Origin: Streptomyces umbrinus
GTDB taxonomy: Bacteria > Actinomycetota > Actinomycetes > Streptomycetales > Streptomycetaceae
Direction of reading: 5' to 3'
Assembly: GCF_030817415.1 (NCBI RefSeq)
Contig: NZ_JAUSZI010000002.1
Location: forward strand, 8,556,001-8,620,000
DNA length: 64,000 nt
The position numbers and the translations under genes are program-made. The notes beneath the pieces are model-generated. The model worked only from the letters and a program-made list of their open reading frames with translations. It was not told the origin of the DNA and made no database searches. This document shows positions 9,187 through 19,300 of this stretch, in pieces (the first letter of the stretch is position 1; each line of letters begins with the position of its first letter).

Positions 9187-9332
9187 TCCTTTTTTGGGCT
9201 TTCCCGCACGCTCCGCCCGTTTCAACCTCGCCTGCAAGGTGCTGGTTTCTCGTGGGGGCTCGTGTTCGTCGGCGCGTGTGCGTTCGTTGGGGCTGAGCGC
9301 GCCGTTCCCCGCGCCCCTGTGTGGGCTTGCCG

Positions 9333-10454
9333 TCAGCCTCGGCCCGTTCGTGGCGGTTCCACCGCTCGGCCCCGTGTCGTTCGCGGGGGCCGGCCTTCGT
9401 TGCCGTTCGGGTGGGTGCCCGGGGGGAGGATCGCGTCGGCCGTGTTGACGCGGGGCAGGGCGTAGGGGTGGTGGGCGGTCAGCCAGCGGATCATCTGTTC
9501 GCGGACGGTGACGCGCACCGTCCAGATGTCGTCCGCGTCCTTCGCGGTGACCAGGGCGCGGACCTCCATGGTGCTGGGGGTGGCGTCGGTGACGGCGAGG
9601 CCGTAGTCGCGGCCGTCCCAGGCGGGGCACTCGCGGAGGATGTCGCGGAGCTTGTCGCGCATCTCCTCGACGGGCGCGCTGTGGTCCAGGTGGAAGAAGA
9701 CCGTACCGGTCATCTGCACGCCGCCGCGGGACCAGTTCTCGAAGGGCTGGGACGTGAAGTACGAGACCGGCATGGTGAACCGGCGCTCGTCCCAGGTGCG
9801 TACGGTCAGGAAGGTGAGCGTGATCTCGTCGACCGTGCCCCACTCGCCGTTCACCACCACCGTGTCACCGAGTCGCACCATGTCGCCGAAGGCGATCTGT
9901 AGCCCCGCGAAGATGTTGCTGAGCGTGGACTGGGCCGCGACACCGGCGACGATGCCGAGGACGCCGGCCGAGGCGAGCAGCGAGGCGCCGGCCGCGCGCA
10001 TCGGGGGGAACGTCAGCAGCATGGCGGCGACCGCGACCACACCGACGATCGCCGACACCACACGCTGGATCAGCGTCACCTGCGTACGGACTCGGCGGAC
10101 GCGGGCCGGATCGCGGTGGGCGTTGGCGTAGCGGGAGTACGAGGAGTCGACGATCGCCGTCGCGATGCGGACCACGAGCCAGGCCGTGGAGCCGATGAGG
10201 ACCAGCGTCAGGATCTGGCCGATCGCGGCGGAGTGATCGACGGCGATCTCGGCCTGGTCGTAGGACCCTCTCAGCAGCGCCGTGCACATCACGACCTGCA
10301 GTGGCAGGCGGCAGCGGCGCAGCAGGCCCCACAGAGGGACCCCCTGGTGGCGTTGGTCGGCACGCTTCAGCAGCAGGTCGGCGATCCAGCCGACCAGCAG
10401 CGTCAGTACGAGCGAGCCGCCGACGACGATCAGCGGGCGCAGCACGTTCTCCAT
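9333..10454 (-). CDS. MscS-family mechanosensitive ion channel
   Basis: Pressure-relief channel protein of 374 aa. N-terminal membrane helices lead into the pore region, with a Gly/Ala-rich helix (about ASAGVLGIVAGVAAQSTLSN) and the MscS beta domain (FGDMVRLGDTVVVNGEWGTV). The C-terminal 35 residues are Pro/Arg-rich and poorly conserved. ATG 10454 is the first codon of the conserved part, but its Shine-Dalgarno spacing is poor; 10508 is possible, though without a better site. The downstream gap (9187-9332) holds only a degraded copy of the dispersed repeat. It is divergent from the hydrolase gene at 10625. Confidence 0.9.
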   Translation of the reverse strand: MENVLRPLIVVGGSLVLTLLVGWIADLLLKRADQRHQGVPLWGLLRRCRLPLQVVMCTALLRGSYDQAEIAVDHSAAIGQILTLVLIGSTAWLVVRIATAIVDSSYSRYANAHRDPARVRRVRTQVTLIQRVVSAIVGVVAVAAMLLTFPPMRAAGASLLASAGVLGIVAGVAAQSTLSNIFAGLQIAFGDMVRLGDTVVVNGEWGTVDEITLTFLTVRTWDERRFTMPVSYFTSQPFENWSRGGVQMTGTVFFHLDHSAPVEEMRDKLRDILRECPAWDGRDYGLAVTDATPSTMEVRALVTAKDADDIWTVRVTVREQMIRWLTAHHPYALPRVNTADAILPPGTHPNGNEGRPPRTTRGRAVEPPRTGRG

Positions 10455-10624
10455 GCCCTCGACCGTAACCGGACAGAGGCCGTCATGAACATGTGGTCTC
10501 GGCCCCATCGTCCGCCGGGCGCTGTTCTGCTCCTGTTCCGGCAGTCCCCGAGCCCGAGCCCGCGTCCGGCGGCCCGGTCCGGCCCAGCCAGGGCATTGTC
10601 GGTCCCGGCTGGCACCATGGGCTC

Positions 10625-11194
10625 ATGAACATCATGCTCTTCCATTCGACCTACGGGCTGCGGCCCGCGGTGCGTGACGCGGCGGACCGGCTGCGCGCGG
10701 CGGGACACGAGGTGTGGACGCCCGATCTGTTCGACGGGCGCACCTTCGAGACCGTCGAGGAGGGCAGGGCCTTCAAGGACGAGCTCGGCAGGGAGGAACT
10801 GCTGAAGCGCGCGGTCATGGCTGCGGCTCCGTATTCGGACCGGGGGATCGTGTACGCCGGGTTCTCGCTCGGCGCGGCGACCGCCCAGACCCTCGCGCTC
10901 GGCGACAGCAAGGCCCGCGGGCTGCTGCTCCTGCACGGCACGTCCGACATCGCGCCGAACGCCTCGGTGGACGATCTGCCGGTCCAGCTGCACGTCGCGG
11001 AGCCGGACGCCTTCGAGCCCGACGACTGGCTGAGCGCCTGGTATCTCCAGATGGGGAGGGCGGGCGCCGACGTGGAGGTCTACAGATACGCGGGGGCCGG
11101 GCACCTCTACACCGACCCCGGTCTGCCGGACTACGACAAGGAGGCCGCCGAGGCCACCTGGCAGGTGGCGCTCGGCTTCCTCGACAGCCTGTAG
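10625..11194 (+). CDS. Dienelactone-hydrolase-family alpha/beta hydrolase
   Basis: Alpha/beta hydrolase of 189 aa. The nucleophile elbow reads GFSLGAA, so the usual Cys of dienelactone hydrolases is replaced by Ser. The catalytic His is in GAGHLYTD and an Asp candidate lies in HVAEPDAFEPDD. The start ATG 10625 begins the hydrophobic first strand (MNIMLFHSTYG); the in-frame upstream extension to 10493 is Pro-rich and unlikely. The natural substrate is unknown. The gene is convergent with the PhoD gene, with a 21-bp tandem repeat between them. Confidence 0.85.
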   Translation: MNIMLFHSTYGLRPAVRDAADRLRAAGHEVWTPDLFDGRTFETVEEGRAFKDELGREELLKRAVMAAAPYSDRGIVYAGFSLGAATAQTLALGDSKARGLLLLHGTSDIAPNASVDDLPVQLHVAEPDAFEPDDWLSAWYLQMGRAGADVEVYRYAGAGHLYTDPGLPDYDKEAAEATWQVALGFLDSL

Positions 11195-11225
11195 CCCCGG
11201 CGGCGGACTTCATCCCGTCGGCGAC

Positions 11226-11267
11226 GGACTCCGTCCCATTGGTGCCGGACTCCGTCCCGTTCGTGCC
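11226..11267. repeat. 21-bp tandem duplication between convergent genes
   Basis: Two copies of a 21-bp unit starting GGACTCCGTCCC (11226-11246 and 11247-11267) differ at two positions, with a weaker partial copy just upstream. They fill the short space between the hydrolase stop and the PhoD stop. Confidence 0.75.
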
Positions 11268-11270
11268 GGA

Positions 11271-12929
11271 TCAGACCGGGTCGTACACCCGCTCCACCTT
11301 CTGCGTCCCGCTGCGCGTGCGGTACGAACGGGCCCAGGACGCCGTCGCGTTCGCGGATGTGCGGCTGGACAGCACGTAGTAGTCCATCTGCGCCCGCTCG
11401 GCCGTGAGGTCCAGGACGCCGTAGCCGTGGCGGTCGGTGTCGACCCAGTGGACGTGGCGGTTGGCGGCCCGGATCAGCGGTGAGGCGAGGGCGGAGACCG
11501 TGCCCTCCGGGACCTTGACGAGGTCGTCGAGGTTGTCGGAGGTCACCGACGTGACGACGAACTCGGTGGCGGCGGACGCCGACAGCGGATACGTACCGGC
11601 GTTGTACGGCACGTCGTTGGCCCAGGCCATGTGGATGTCTCCGGTGAGGAAGACCGTGTTGCGGATCGCGTTGTCCCGCAGGTGCGTGAGCAGTTCGCGG
11701 CGGTCGTCGGTGTAGCCGTCCCACTGGTCGGTGTTGAGGGCCAGGCCCTCCTTGGGCAGGCCGAGCAGCTCGGCGAGCGGTTTCAGGAGTTCGGCGGAGA
11801 GCGAGCCGAGGGCGAACGGCGCGATCATGACGGAGTTGCCGACCAGCCGCCAACTGGTGTCGGAGGACTTCAGGCCCGCCTTCAGCCAGTCGAGCTGGGC
11901 CCGGCCGGTGAGCGTACGGTCCGGGTCGTCCACCGAGCCGTTGCCGACCTTCACCTGCTGCGAGCGGTAGGAGCGCAGGTCGAGCAGCGAGAGGTCGGCC
12001 AGCTTGCCGAAGCGCAGCCGCCGGTAGGTGGTCCCCGCGATCGCGGGCCGCACGGGCATCCACTCGAAGTAGGCCTGCTTGGCGGCCGACTGACGCGCGG
12101 ACCAGGCGCCCTCCGCGCCCTCGGTGTGGTTCTCGGCACCGCCCGACCAGGTGTCGTTGGCGAACTCGTGGTCGTCCCAGATCGCGATGACGGGGGCCGC
12201 GGCGTGCAGGGCCTGAAGGTCCGCGTCGGTCTTGTAACGGCCGTGCCGGGTGCGGTAGTCGGCGAGGCTGACTATCTCGTGCGTGGGGGCGTGCGGGCGT
12301 ACGACGGTGTCGCGCGTCCCGTACTCGCCGGTGCCGTACTCGTAGATGTAGTCGCCCAGATGCAGCCAGGCGTCCAGGTCGCCGCGCGCGGCCAGGTGCC
12401 GGTAGGCGGCGAAGTAGCCGGCCTCCCAGTTGGCGCAGGACACCACGCCGAAGCGCATGCCGGTCACGGCCGCGTCATGGGCCGGGGCGGTGCGGGTGCG
12501 GGCGGCCGGCGAGTCCGTGCCACCGCTGGAGAAGCGGAACCAGTAGGCCGTGGCGGGCTTCAGACCGCGGATGTCGGCTTTGACGGTGTGGTCGGAGGCG
12601 GCGGTCGCGGTGGTGGAGCCCTTCGCGACGAGGTTCGTGAACGCCTTGTCCGTGGCCACCGTCCAGCCGACCTCGACATCGGGGCCGAGCCCGGAGCCGG
12701 GTGTCGCCGCGGCCGTGGGTGTCACCCGGGTCCACAGCAGGACGCCGTCCGGCAGCGGGTCTCCGGAGGCGACGCCGTGCAGGAAGGCGGGGGCCTCGGC
12801 GGCGCGGGCCGGTAGCACGGCGGCGAGCGGGGCCCCGAGCACGGCCGTGGCCGCGGCCGCCTTGACCACCGTACGGCGGCGCGGCGCGGGGGAGTTGGGG
12901 CTGGAGAGGGATCTGAGTCGACTGGTCAC
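11271..12929 (-). CDS. PhoD-like alkaline phosphatase / phosphodiesterase, TAT-exported
   Basis: Secreted metallophosphoesterase of 552 aa that releases phosphate from organic esters outside the cell. The N-terminus carries a twin-arginine signal ([11 protein letters not shown], then a hydrophobic Ala-rich run ending AARA). A PhoD N-terminal beta domain is followed by the catalytic domain with metal-binding motifs: [23 protein letters not shown] and [12 protein letters not shown]. The start is GTG 12929. Streptomyces phoD genes are often in the Pho regulon, but I see no clear PHO box in the short upstream region, which holds the terminator of the thioredoxin gene. Confidence 0.93.
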   Translation of the reverse strand: MTSRLRSLSSPNSPAPRRRTVVKAAAATAVLGAPLAAVLPARAAEAPAFLHGVASGDPLPDGVLLWTRVTPTAAATPGSGLGPDVEVGWTVATDKAFTNLVAKGSTTATAASDHTVKADIRGLKPATAYWFRFSSGGTDSPAARTRTAPAHDAAVTGMRFGVVSCANWEAGYFAAYRHLAARGDLDAWLHLGDYIYEYGTGEYGTRDTVVRPHAPTHEIVSLADYRTRHGRYKTDADLQALHAAAPVIAIWDDHEFANDTWSGGAENHTEGAEGAWSARQSAAKQAYFEWMPVRPAIAGTTYRRLRFGKLADLSLLDLRSYRSQQVKVGNGSVDDPDRTLTGRAQLDWLKAGLKSSDTSWRLVGNSVMIAPFALGSLSAELLKPLAELLGLPKEGLALNTDQWDGYTDDRRELLTHLRDNAIRNTVFLTGDIHMAWANDVPYNAGTYPLSASAATEFVVTSVTSDNLDDLVKVPEGTVSALASPLIRAANRHVHWVDTDRHGYGVLDLTAERAQMDYYVLSSRTSANATASWARSYRTRSGTQKVERVYDPV

Positions 12930-12982
12930 GGCCGATCAGATTACTGACGGGTAGCGCTTTCGGTAAGGCAGAAGACGTGAAA

Positions 12983-13012
12983 GGCGGGCGAACCCGGAAG
13001 AGTTCGCCCGCC
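12983..13012 (-). terminator. Terminator between the thioredoxin and PhoD genes
   Basis: A perfect 11-bp stem (12983-12993 and 13002-13012) with an 8-nt loop, followed on the minus strand by CTTTCACG. It lies 57 nt past the stop of the thioredoxin-like gene and upstream of the PhoD start. Confidence 0.7.
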
Positions 13013-13068
13013 CTTATGCCGCGCGTCACTTGAGCTGCTCGCTCCACGCCCTGCTTGCGCTGCCCGCG

Positions 13069-13869
13069 CTACTTGGTGACGCCCGCGTCCTTGAGCGACT
13101 TCTGCCAGTCGGCGACCGTGCTCGGGTTCGTGATCTTCTTGTCGTTGATCTTGATGGTCGGCGTCGAGTCGACACCCTTGGCGTCGTCGAAGATCTTGCT
13201 CATCTTCATCGCCCAGGCGTCGTACGTGCCCTTCTCGACGGCGTCCTGGAACTTCTTGTTGCCCTTCAGCGCGTCCACCGTGTCCGCCACCTTGATCAGG
13301 TAGCTGTCCTTGGAGAACTCGTCCTTCGTCTCCTCGGGGTGGTACTTCGTCGAGTACAGCGCGGTCTTGTACTCCAGGAACGCGTCGGTGCTCACGTTCA
13401 GCGCGGCGCCGAGCGCGCTCAGCGCGTTCTTCGAGCCGTCGCCGCCGAGGTTGCCGTCGAGGAAGGTGCCGAGGGTGAAGGACAGCTTGTAGTCGCCGTC
13501 CGTCATGCCCTTGTTGACGGTCTCGCCGACGGTCTGCTCGAAGGAGGCGCAGGCCGGGCAGCGCGCGTCCTCGTAGAGGTGGACCGTGTTCTTGGTCTTG
13601 GAGTCGCCGACCACGATGGTCGTGCCGTTCGTGCCGCTGGTGTTGGCGGGGGCGACGACCTTGGCGTCGGCTGCCGCGTCCCACTTGGAGGGCTCGTTGT
13701 TCTGTACGACGGCGTAGCCGATGCCGCCGGCTATCGCGAGCACCGCGACGATCGAACCGGCGACGATGACCTGCCGCCTGACCTTCTCGCGCTTGGCCTG
13801 ACGCTCGCGCTCGACGCGCAGCCGCTCACGGGCCGCCGACTTCGCGGCCTGGCTGTTCCTCTTGCTCAT
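13069..13869 (-). CDS. Membrane-anchored DsbA-family thioredoxin-like protein (paralogue 1)
   Basis: A 266-aa protein with a basic cytoplasmic start (MSKRNSQAAKSAARERL), one membrane anchor (about residues 34-54, VIVAGSIVAVLAIAGGIGYA) and an extracytoplasmic DsbA/thioredoxin_4 domain. The redox motif is C-P-A-C (DARCPACASFEQ) and the cis-Pro loop is seen in GVDSTPTIKIND. Likely role: disulfide exchange on exported proteins. Start ATG 13869 has GGAG 9 nt upstream and matches the paralogue at 44845; the frame is open further to 13947. It probably shares a transcript with the membrane gene upstream. Confidence 0.9.
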   Translation of the reverse strand: MSKRNSQAAKSAARERLRVERERQAKREKVRRQVIVAGSIVAVLAIAGGIGYAVVQNNEPSKWDAAADAKVVAPANTSGTNGTTIVVGDSKTKNTVHLYEDARCPACASFEQTVGETVNKGMTDGDYKLSFTLGTFLDGNLGGDGSKNALSALGAALNVSTDAFLEYKTALYSTKYHPEETKDEFSKDSYLIKVADTVDALKGNKKFQDAVEKGTYDAWAMKMSKIFDDAKGVDSTPTIKINDKKITNPSTVADWQKSLKDAGVTK

Positions 13870-13915
13870 GATGGTGTTCTCCGTGGTGATGACAGGTGTA
13901 CGGGGACTGGAGTGC

Positions 13916-14599
13916 TCAGGCGAATACGGCCGAGCACGGCGGTCCACGCCGTCCCAGGGAGTGCACGAAGAGGCGCGTACGCGTTGCGGCGACCCGGCGC
14001 GTGGGGCGCGGCAGCCGGCGTACGGGAGTGAAGTGGACGGTCACCGCGGCGACCGCGATCAGCAGGGGCCGGAAGGTGGCGGCGGCCACCGCGTCCAGGA
14101 GCTGGGCCAGGGCCCGCTCGCCGCGCCGCAGCCAGGCGGCCGCGAGCAGACCCACACCGATGTGTGCGCCGAGCAGCAGCCAGGCGGCGGCCGGATCGGC
14201 GTTCGCGAGCAGGGCCGCGGCGGGCTGGGTCTCGCCGCCGGCGACCCGCGCCAGCGGGGTGCCGACCTCGCCGCCGCACAGCACGTCGAGACCGACCGAG
14301 CGCAGCGGGCCGGTGACCGGGCCGCCCGCCCTGCCGTAGCAGGCGTGCTGTCCGGCGGTGAACAGCGTGTCGGCGGCCAGCTCCAGCGGGATCAGCAGGG
14401 CGGCGATCCGCCCGAAGCCGCGCTCACGGCCCGCCAGCGCGTACGCGACGACGAAGACGGCACCCGCGATCACGGCCACGGTGGTGAGCGGCAGCGGGAC
14501 CTGGGACAGCAGCACGTGCGACGCGGTGCTGAGCGTCACGACGAGTGCCGTGAACAGCGCCGCGCGCACGGCTCTGAGCTGGGTCCCTGATATGTCCAT
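13916..14599 (-). CDS. Multi-pass membrane protein of unknown function
   Basis: A 227-aa Ala/Leu-rich protein with five or six predicted membrane segments and a C-terminal tail ending GRRGPPCSAVFA. The Arg-Arg-Gly-Pro-Pro ending is one I associate with an uncharacterised Streptomyces membrane family found near redox or metal genes. It lies 46 nt upstream of the thioredoxin gene on the same strand, so a joint envelope role is possible but unproven. The ATG at 14599 has no good Shine-Dalgarno sequence. Confidence 0.7.
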   Translation of the reverse strand: MDISGTQLRAVRAALFTALVVTLSTASHVLLSQVPLPLTTVAVIAGAVFVVAYALAGRERGFGRIAALLIPLELAADTLFTAGQHACYGRAGGPVTGPLRSVGLDVLCGGEVGTPLARVAGGETQPAAALLANADPAAAWLLLGAHIGVGLLAAAWLRRGERALAQLLDAVAAATFRPLLIAVAAVTVHFTPVRRLPRPTRRVAATRTRLFVHSLGRRGPPCSAVFA

Positions 14600-14683
14600 A
14601 GCGGAGGAGAGTGTCCCACGTACTCCTGTAAGAGGTCCCTAAAGGGTTCCTGTGCGTTGTGCGCTGTCTACGTTGTGCGATGC

Positions 14684-16036
14684 CTACAGACCCGGAATCC
14701 GGCCGTTACGGAAAAGGTCCACGAAGATCTGGTGGTCGGCACGCGCCCGTGCGCCGTACTCGTGCGCGAAGTCGACAAGGAGGTCGCCGAAGCTGTCCTC
14801 GTCGCCCGCGATCGCCGCGTCGATGGCGCGCTCCGTGGAGAACGGCACCAGCTCCGAGTGGCCGCTCTCGTCGTCCGCCGCCGCGTGCATGGTGGCGGTG
14901 GAGCGGCCGAGGTCCGCGACGACCGCCGCGATCTCCTCCGGGTCGTCGATGTCGCTCCAGTCCAGGTCCACCGCGTACGGCGAGACCTCGGCGACGAGCT
15001 GGCCCGCGCCGTCCAGCTCGGTCCAGCCAAGCCACGGGTCCGCGTGCGCCTGGAGGGCGCGCTGGGAGATCACCGTGCGGTGGCCCTCGTGCTGGAAGTA
15101 CTCACGGATCGAGGAGTCCGTGATGTGCCGGGAGACGGCCGGGGTCTGGGCCTGCTTGATGTAGATCACCACATCGTTCTCCAGGGCGTCGGTGGCGCCC
15201 TCCAGAAGGATGTTGTACGAGGGCAGCCCTGCCGAGCCGATGCCGATGCCGCGGCGGCCCACGACGTCCTTCACGCGGTACGAGTCCGGGCGGGAGAGGG
15301 ACGCCTCGGGCAGCGTCTCCAGGTAGCCGTCGAAGGCCGCGAGGACCTTGTAGCGCGTGGCCGCGTCCAGCTCGATGGAGCCGCCGCCCGGCGCGAAGCG
15401 GCGCTCGAAGTCGCGGATCTCCGTCATCGAGTCGAGCAGCCCGAAGCGGGTCAGCGAGCGGGCGTCACGCAGGGCGTCCAGGAGGGGGCCCTGCGCGGTG
15501 TCCAGCGTGAAGGGCGGCACCTCGTCGCTCTTGGCGCCCGTCGCCAGGGCGTGGATGCGCTCGCGGTAGGCCGCCGCGTACGTCCGGACGAGGTCGGTGA
15601 TCTGCTCGTCGCTCAGGGCCTTCGCGTAGCCGATCAGGGCCACCGAGGCCGCGAGGCGCTTGAGGTCCCAGGTGAAGGGGCCGACATACGCCTCGTCGAA
15701 GTCGTTCACGTTGAAGATCAGGCGCCCCTGGGCGTCCATGTACGTGCCGAAGTTCTCCGCGTGCAGGTCGCCGTGGATCCACACCCGCGAGGTGCGCTCG
15801 TCCAGGTACGGTCCACTCAGAATCCTCCCACCACCCCGCCCGGCGTTCTCCTGCTCCAGGTCGTGGTAGAAGAGGCCGGCCGTGCCGCGGTAGAAGGCGA
15901 ACGCGGAGGCCGCCATCTTCCGGAACTTCACGCGGAACGCGGCCGGGTCGGCGGCCAGCAGTTCGCCGAAGGCGGTGTCGAATACGGCGAGGATCTGTTC
16001 GCCGCGTTGCTCGGCGCTGAGCTGCGGAACCGACAT
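14684..16036 (-). CDS. DUF2252 family protein
   Basis: A 450-aa cytosolic protein of the DUF2252 family, which has a kinase-like (aminoglycoside phosphotransferase-type) fold. Motifs include HGDLHAENFGTY, matching the catalytic HGDxHxxN loop, and NVNDFDEAYVGPFTWDLKRL, matching the metal-binding DFD segment. No substrate is known. The start ATG 16036 is fixed by AGGAGG 9 nt upstream; the longer frame to 16123 is rejected. The gene is divergent from dnaE across a 300-bp spacer. Confidence 0.9.
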   Translation of the reverse strand: MSVPQLSAEQRGEQILAVFDTAFGELLAADPAAFRVKFRKMAASAFAFYRGTAGLFYHDLEQENAGRGGGRILSGPYLDERTSRVWIHGDLHAENFGTYMDAQGRLIFNVNDFDEAYVGPFTWDLKRLAASVALIGYAKALSDEQITDLVRTYAAAYRERIHALATGAKSDEVPPFTLDTAQGPLLDALRDARSLTRFGLLDSMTEIRDFERRFAPGGGSIELDAATRYKVLAAFDGYLETLPEASLSRPDSYRVKDVVGRRGIGIGSAGLPSYNILLEGATDALENDVVIYIKQAQTPAVSRHITDSSIREYFQHEGHRTVISQRALQAHADPWLGWTELDGAGQLVAEVSPYAVDLDWSDIDDPEEIAAVVADLGRSTATMHAAADDESGHSELVPFSTERAIDAAIAGDEDSFGDLLVDFAHEYGARARADHQIFVDLFRNGRIPGL

Positions 16037-16125
16037 CGCTGGGTGCCTCCTGGTGCAGGTGGTGCATGACAAGTGGGACGGAATGTGCCGTCCGCCGGAG
16101 CGGATGTCTCCGTCATCTTCCAACG

Positions 16126-16176
16126 GACGAAGGTACGCGGGAGTGCCCGTCTTCCCCTCACGAAGGTACGGGGGAG
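16126..16176. promoter_or_regulatory. Direct repeat in the DUF2252-dnaE divergent spacer
   Basis: The 17-mer ACGAAGGTACGCGGGAG recurs as ACGAAGGTACGGGGGAG; the two copies (16127-16143 and 16160-16176) start 33 bp apart, about three helical turns, with one mismatch. Same-face spacing suggests a pair of regulator sites. The rest of the spacer 16037-16336 shows only the dnaE Shine-Dalgarno TTGGAGG. Confidence 0.4.
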
Positions 16177-16336
16177 ACTCCTCCGAGTGTCAGTGCCGAG
16201 GCATAGACTTCGACGCTGTCCGCCAGACTGTTCGCAGCCTGTCGGGAGTCCGTCGACGCCTGCCCACCCGTCACCCGACCGCCGCCCCTCATCGAGGCGC
16301 TACGCGCCGCACCTGTTTCCCTTGGAGGCCGAAGCC

Positions 16337-19300
16337 GTGTCAAAGCCGCCGTTCACGCACCTGCACGTCCACACCCAGTACTCGCTGCTGGACGGTGCCG
16401 CGCGGCTGAAGGACATGTTCAACGCCTGCAACGAGATGGGCATGACCCATATCGCGATGTCGGACCACGGCAACCTGCACGGGGCGTACGACTTCTTCCA
16501 CTCGGCCAAGAAGGCGGGCGTCACGCCGATCATCGGCATCGAGGCGTACGTCGCCCCCGAGTCGCGACGCAACAAGCGGAAGATCAAGTGGGGTCAGCCG
16601 CATCAGAAGCGGGACGACGTCTCCGGCTCCGGTGGTTACACGCACAAGACGATCTGGGCGGCCGACAAGACGGGCCTGCACAACCTGTTCCGGCTGTCCT
16701 CGGACGCGTATGCCGAGGGCTGGCTGCAGAAGTGGCCGCGGATGGACAAGGAGACCATCTCCCAGTGGTCCGAGGGGCTGATCGCCTCCACGGGATGCCC
16801 TTCCGGTGAGCTGCAGACCCGCTTGCGCCTGGGCCAGTTCGACGAGGCGGTGAAGGCGGCCTCGGAGTACCAGGACATCTTCGGCAAGGACCGGTACTTC
16901 CTGGAGCTGATGGACCACGGCATCGAGATCGAGAGCCGGGTCCGTGACGACCTGCTGCGGGTGGGCAAGAAGCTGGGCATCCCGCCGCTGGTGACGAACG
17001 ACTCGCACTACACGTACGCACACGAGGCGACCGCGCACGACGCGCTGCTGTGCATCCAGACCGGCAAGAACCTCTCCGATCCGGACCGCTTCCGCTTCGA
17101 CGGGACCGGTTACTACCTGAAGTCGACGGACGAGATGTACGCCGTCGACTCCTCGGAGGCCTGGCAGGAGGGGTGTGCGAACACCCTCCTGGTGGCCGAA
17201 CAGATCGACACGACGGGCATGTTCGAGGCGAAGAACCTCATGCCCAAGTTCGACATCCCCGACGGCTTCACCGAGGTCACCTGGTTCCAGGAGGAGGTGC
17301 GCCGCGGCATGGCGCGCCGCTTCCCCGGCGGCGTCCCCGAGGACCGCCAGAAGCAGGCCGAGTACGAGATGGACGTCATCATCCAGATGGGGTTCCCGGG
17401 GTACTTCCTCGTCGTCGCCGACTTCATCATGTGGGCCAAGAAGCAGGGCATCGCGGTCGGCCCCGGCCGTGGCTCCGCGGCCGGTTCGATCGTGTCGTAC
17501 GCCATGGGCATCACCGACCTCGACCCGATCCCGCACGGTCTGATCTTCGAGCGGTTCCTGAACCCCGAGCGCGTCTCCATGCCCGACGTCGACATCGACT
17601 TCGACGAGCGTCGGCGCGTCGAGGTGATCAGGTACGTGACGGAGAAGTACGGCGCCGACAAGGTCGCCATGATCGGCACGTACGGCAAGATCAAGGCGAA
17701 GAACGCCATCAAGGACTCCGCGCGCGTGCTGGGCTACCCGTACGCGATGGGCGACCGGCTCACCAAGGCGATGCCCGCCGACGTCCTCGGCAAGGGCATC
17801 GACCTGAACGGCATCACCGATCCCAAGCACCCGCGCTACGGCGAGGCCGGTGAGATCCGCGGGATGTACGAGAACGAGCCGGATGTGAAGAAGGTCATCG
17901 ACACCGCGAAGGGCGTCGAGGGTCTGGTCCGGCAGATGGGTGTGCACGCGGCCGGCGTGATCATGTCCAGCGAGCCCATCGTCGACCACGCCCCGGTCTG
18001 GGTGCGGCACACCGACAACGTCACGATCACGCAGTGGGACTACCCGCAGTGCGAGTCGCTCGGCCTGCTCAAGATGGACTTCCTGGGCCTGCGCAACCTC
18101 ACGATCATGGACGACGCCATCAAGATGGTGAAGGCCAACAAGGGCATCGATCTGGAGATGCTCTCCCTCCCGCTGGACGACCCCAAGACCTTCGAACTGC
18201 TCTGCCGCGGTGACACCCTCGGTGTCTTCCAGTTCGACGGCGGCCCGATGCGCTCGCTGCTCCGCCAGATGCAGCCCGACAACTTCGAGGACATCTCCGC
18301 CGTCTCGGCCCTCTACCGGCCGGGCCCGATGGGCATGAACTCGCACATCAACTACGCGGAGCGCAAGAACAAGCGCCAGGAGATCACGCCGATCCACAAG
18401 GAGCTGGAGGAGCCGCTCGAGGAGGTCCTCGCGGTCACCTACGGCCTGATCGTCTACCAGGAGCAGGTCCAGAAGGCCGCCCAGATCATCGCCGGCTACT
18501 CGCTCGGCGAGGCCGACATCCTGCGCCGCGTGATGGGCAAGAAGAAGCCCGACGAGCTGGCGAAGAACTTCGTCCTCTTCCAGGAGGGCGCCCAGAAGAA
18601 CGGCTACAGCGCCGAGGCGATCCAGGCCCTGTGGGACGTGCTGGTCCCGTTCGCCGGATACGCGTTCAACAAGGCGCACTCCGCCGCGTACGGGCTGGTG
18701 TCGTACTGGACCGGCTATCTGAAGGCGAACTACCCGGCCGAGTACATGGCCGCGCTGCTCACCTCGGTCAAGGACGACAAGGACAAGTCGGCGGTCTATC
18801 TCAACGAGTGCCGGCGCATGAAGATCAAGGTCCTGCCGCCGAACGTCAACGAGTCCGAGCAGAACTTCGCGGCGCAGGGCGACGACGTGATCCTCTTCGG
18901 CCTCTCGGCGGTGCGCAACGTCGGTACGAACGTCGTCGAGTCGATCATCCGCAGCCGCAAGGCCAAGGGGAAGTACGGCTCGTTCCCCGACTATCTCGAC
19001 AAGGTCGAGGCGGCCGCGTGCAACAAGCGCACCACGGAGTCGCTGATCAAGGCCGGCGCCTTCGACACGATGGGGCACACCCGCAAGGGCCTCACCGCGC
19101 ACTTCGAGCCGATGATCGACAACGTGGTCGCGGTCAAGCGCAAGGAGGCCGAGGGCCAGTTCGACCTCTTCGGCGGCATGGGCGAGGACGACAGCAGCGA
19201 GCCCGGCTTCGGGCTCGACGTCGAGTTCACCACCGACGAGTGGGACAAGGCCTATCTGCTCGCCCAGGAGCGGGAGATGCTCGGCCTGTACGTCTCCGAC

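Noticed and set aside
9240..9332. Further copy of the dispersed repeat after the antiporter gene
   Set aside because: Only CCGTTCCCCGCGCCCCTGTG is recognisable; too degraded to list as a full copy.
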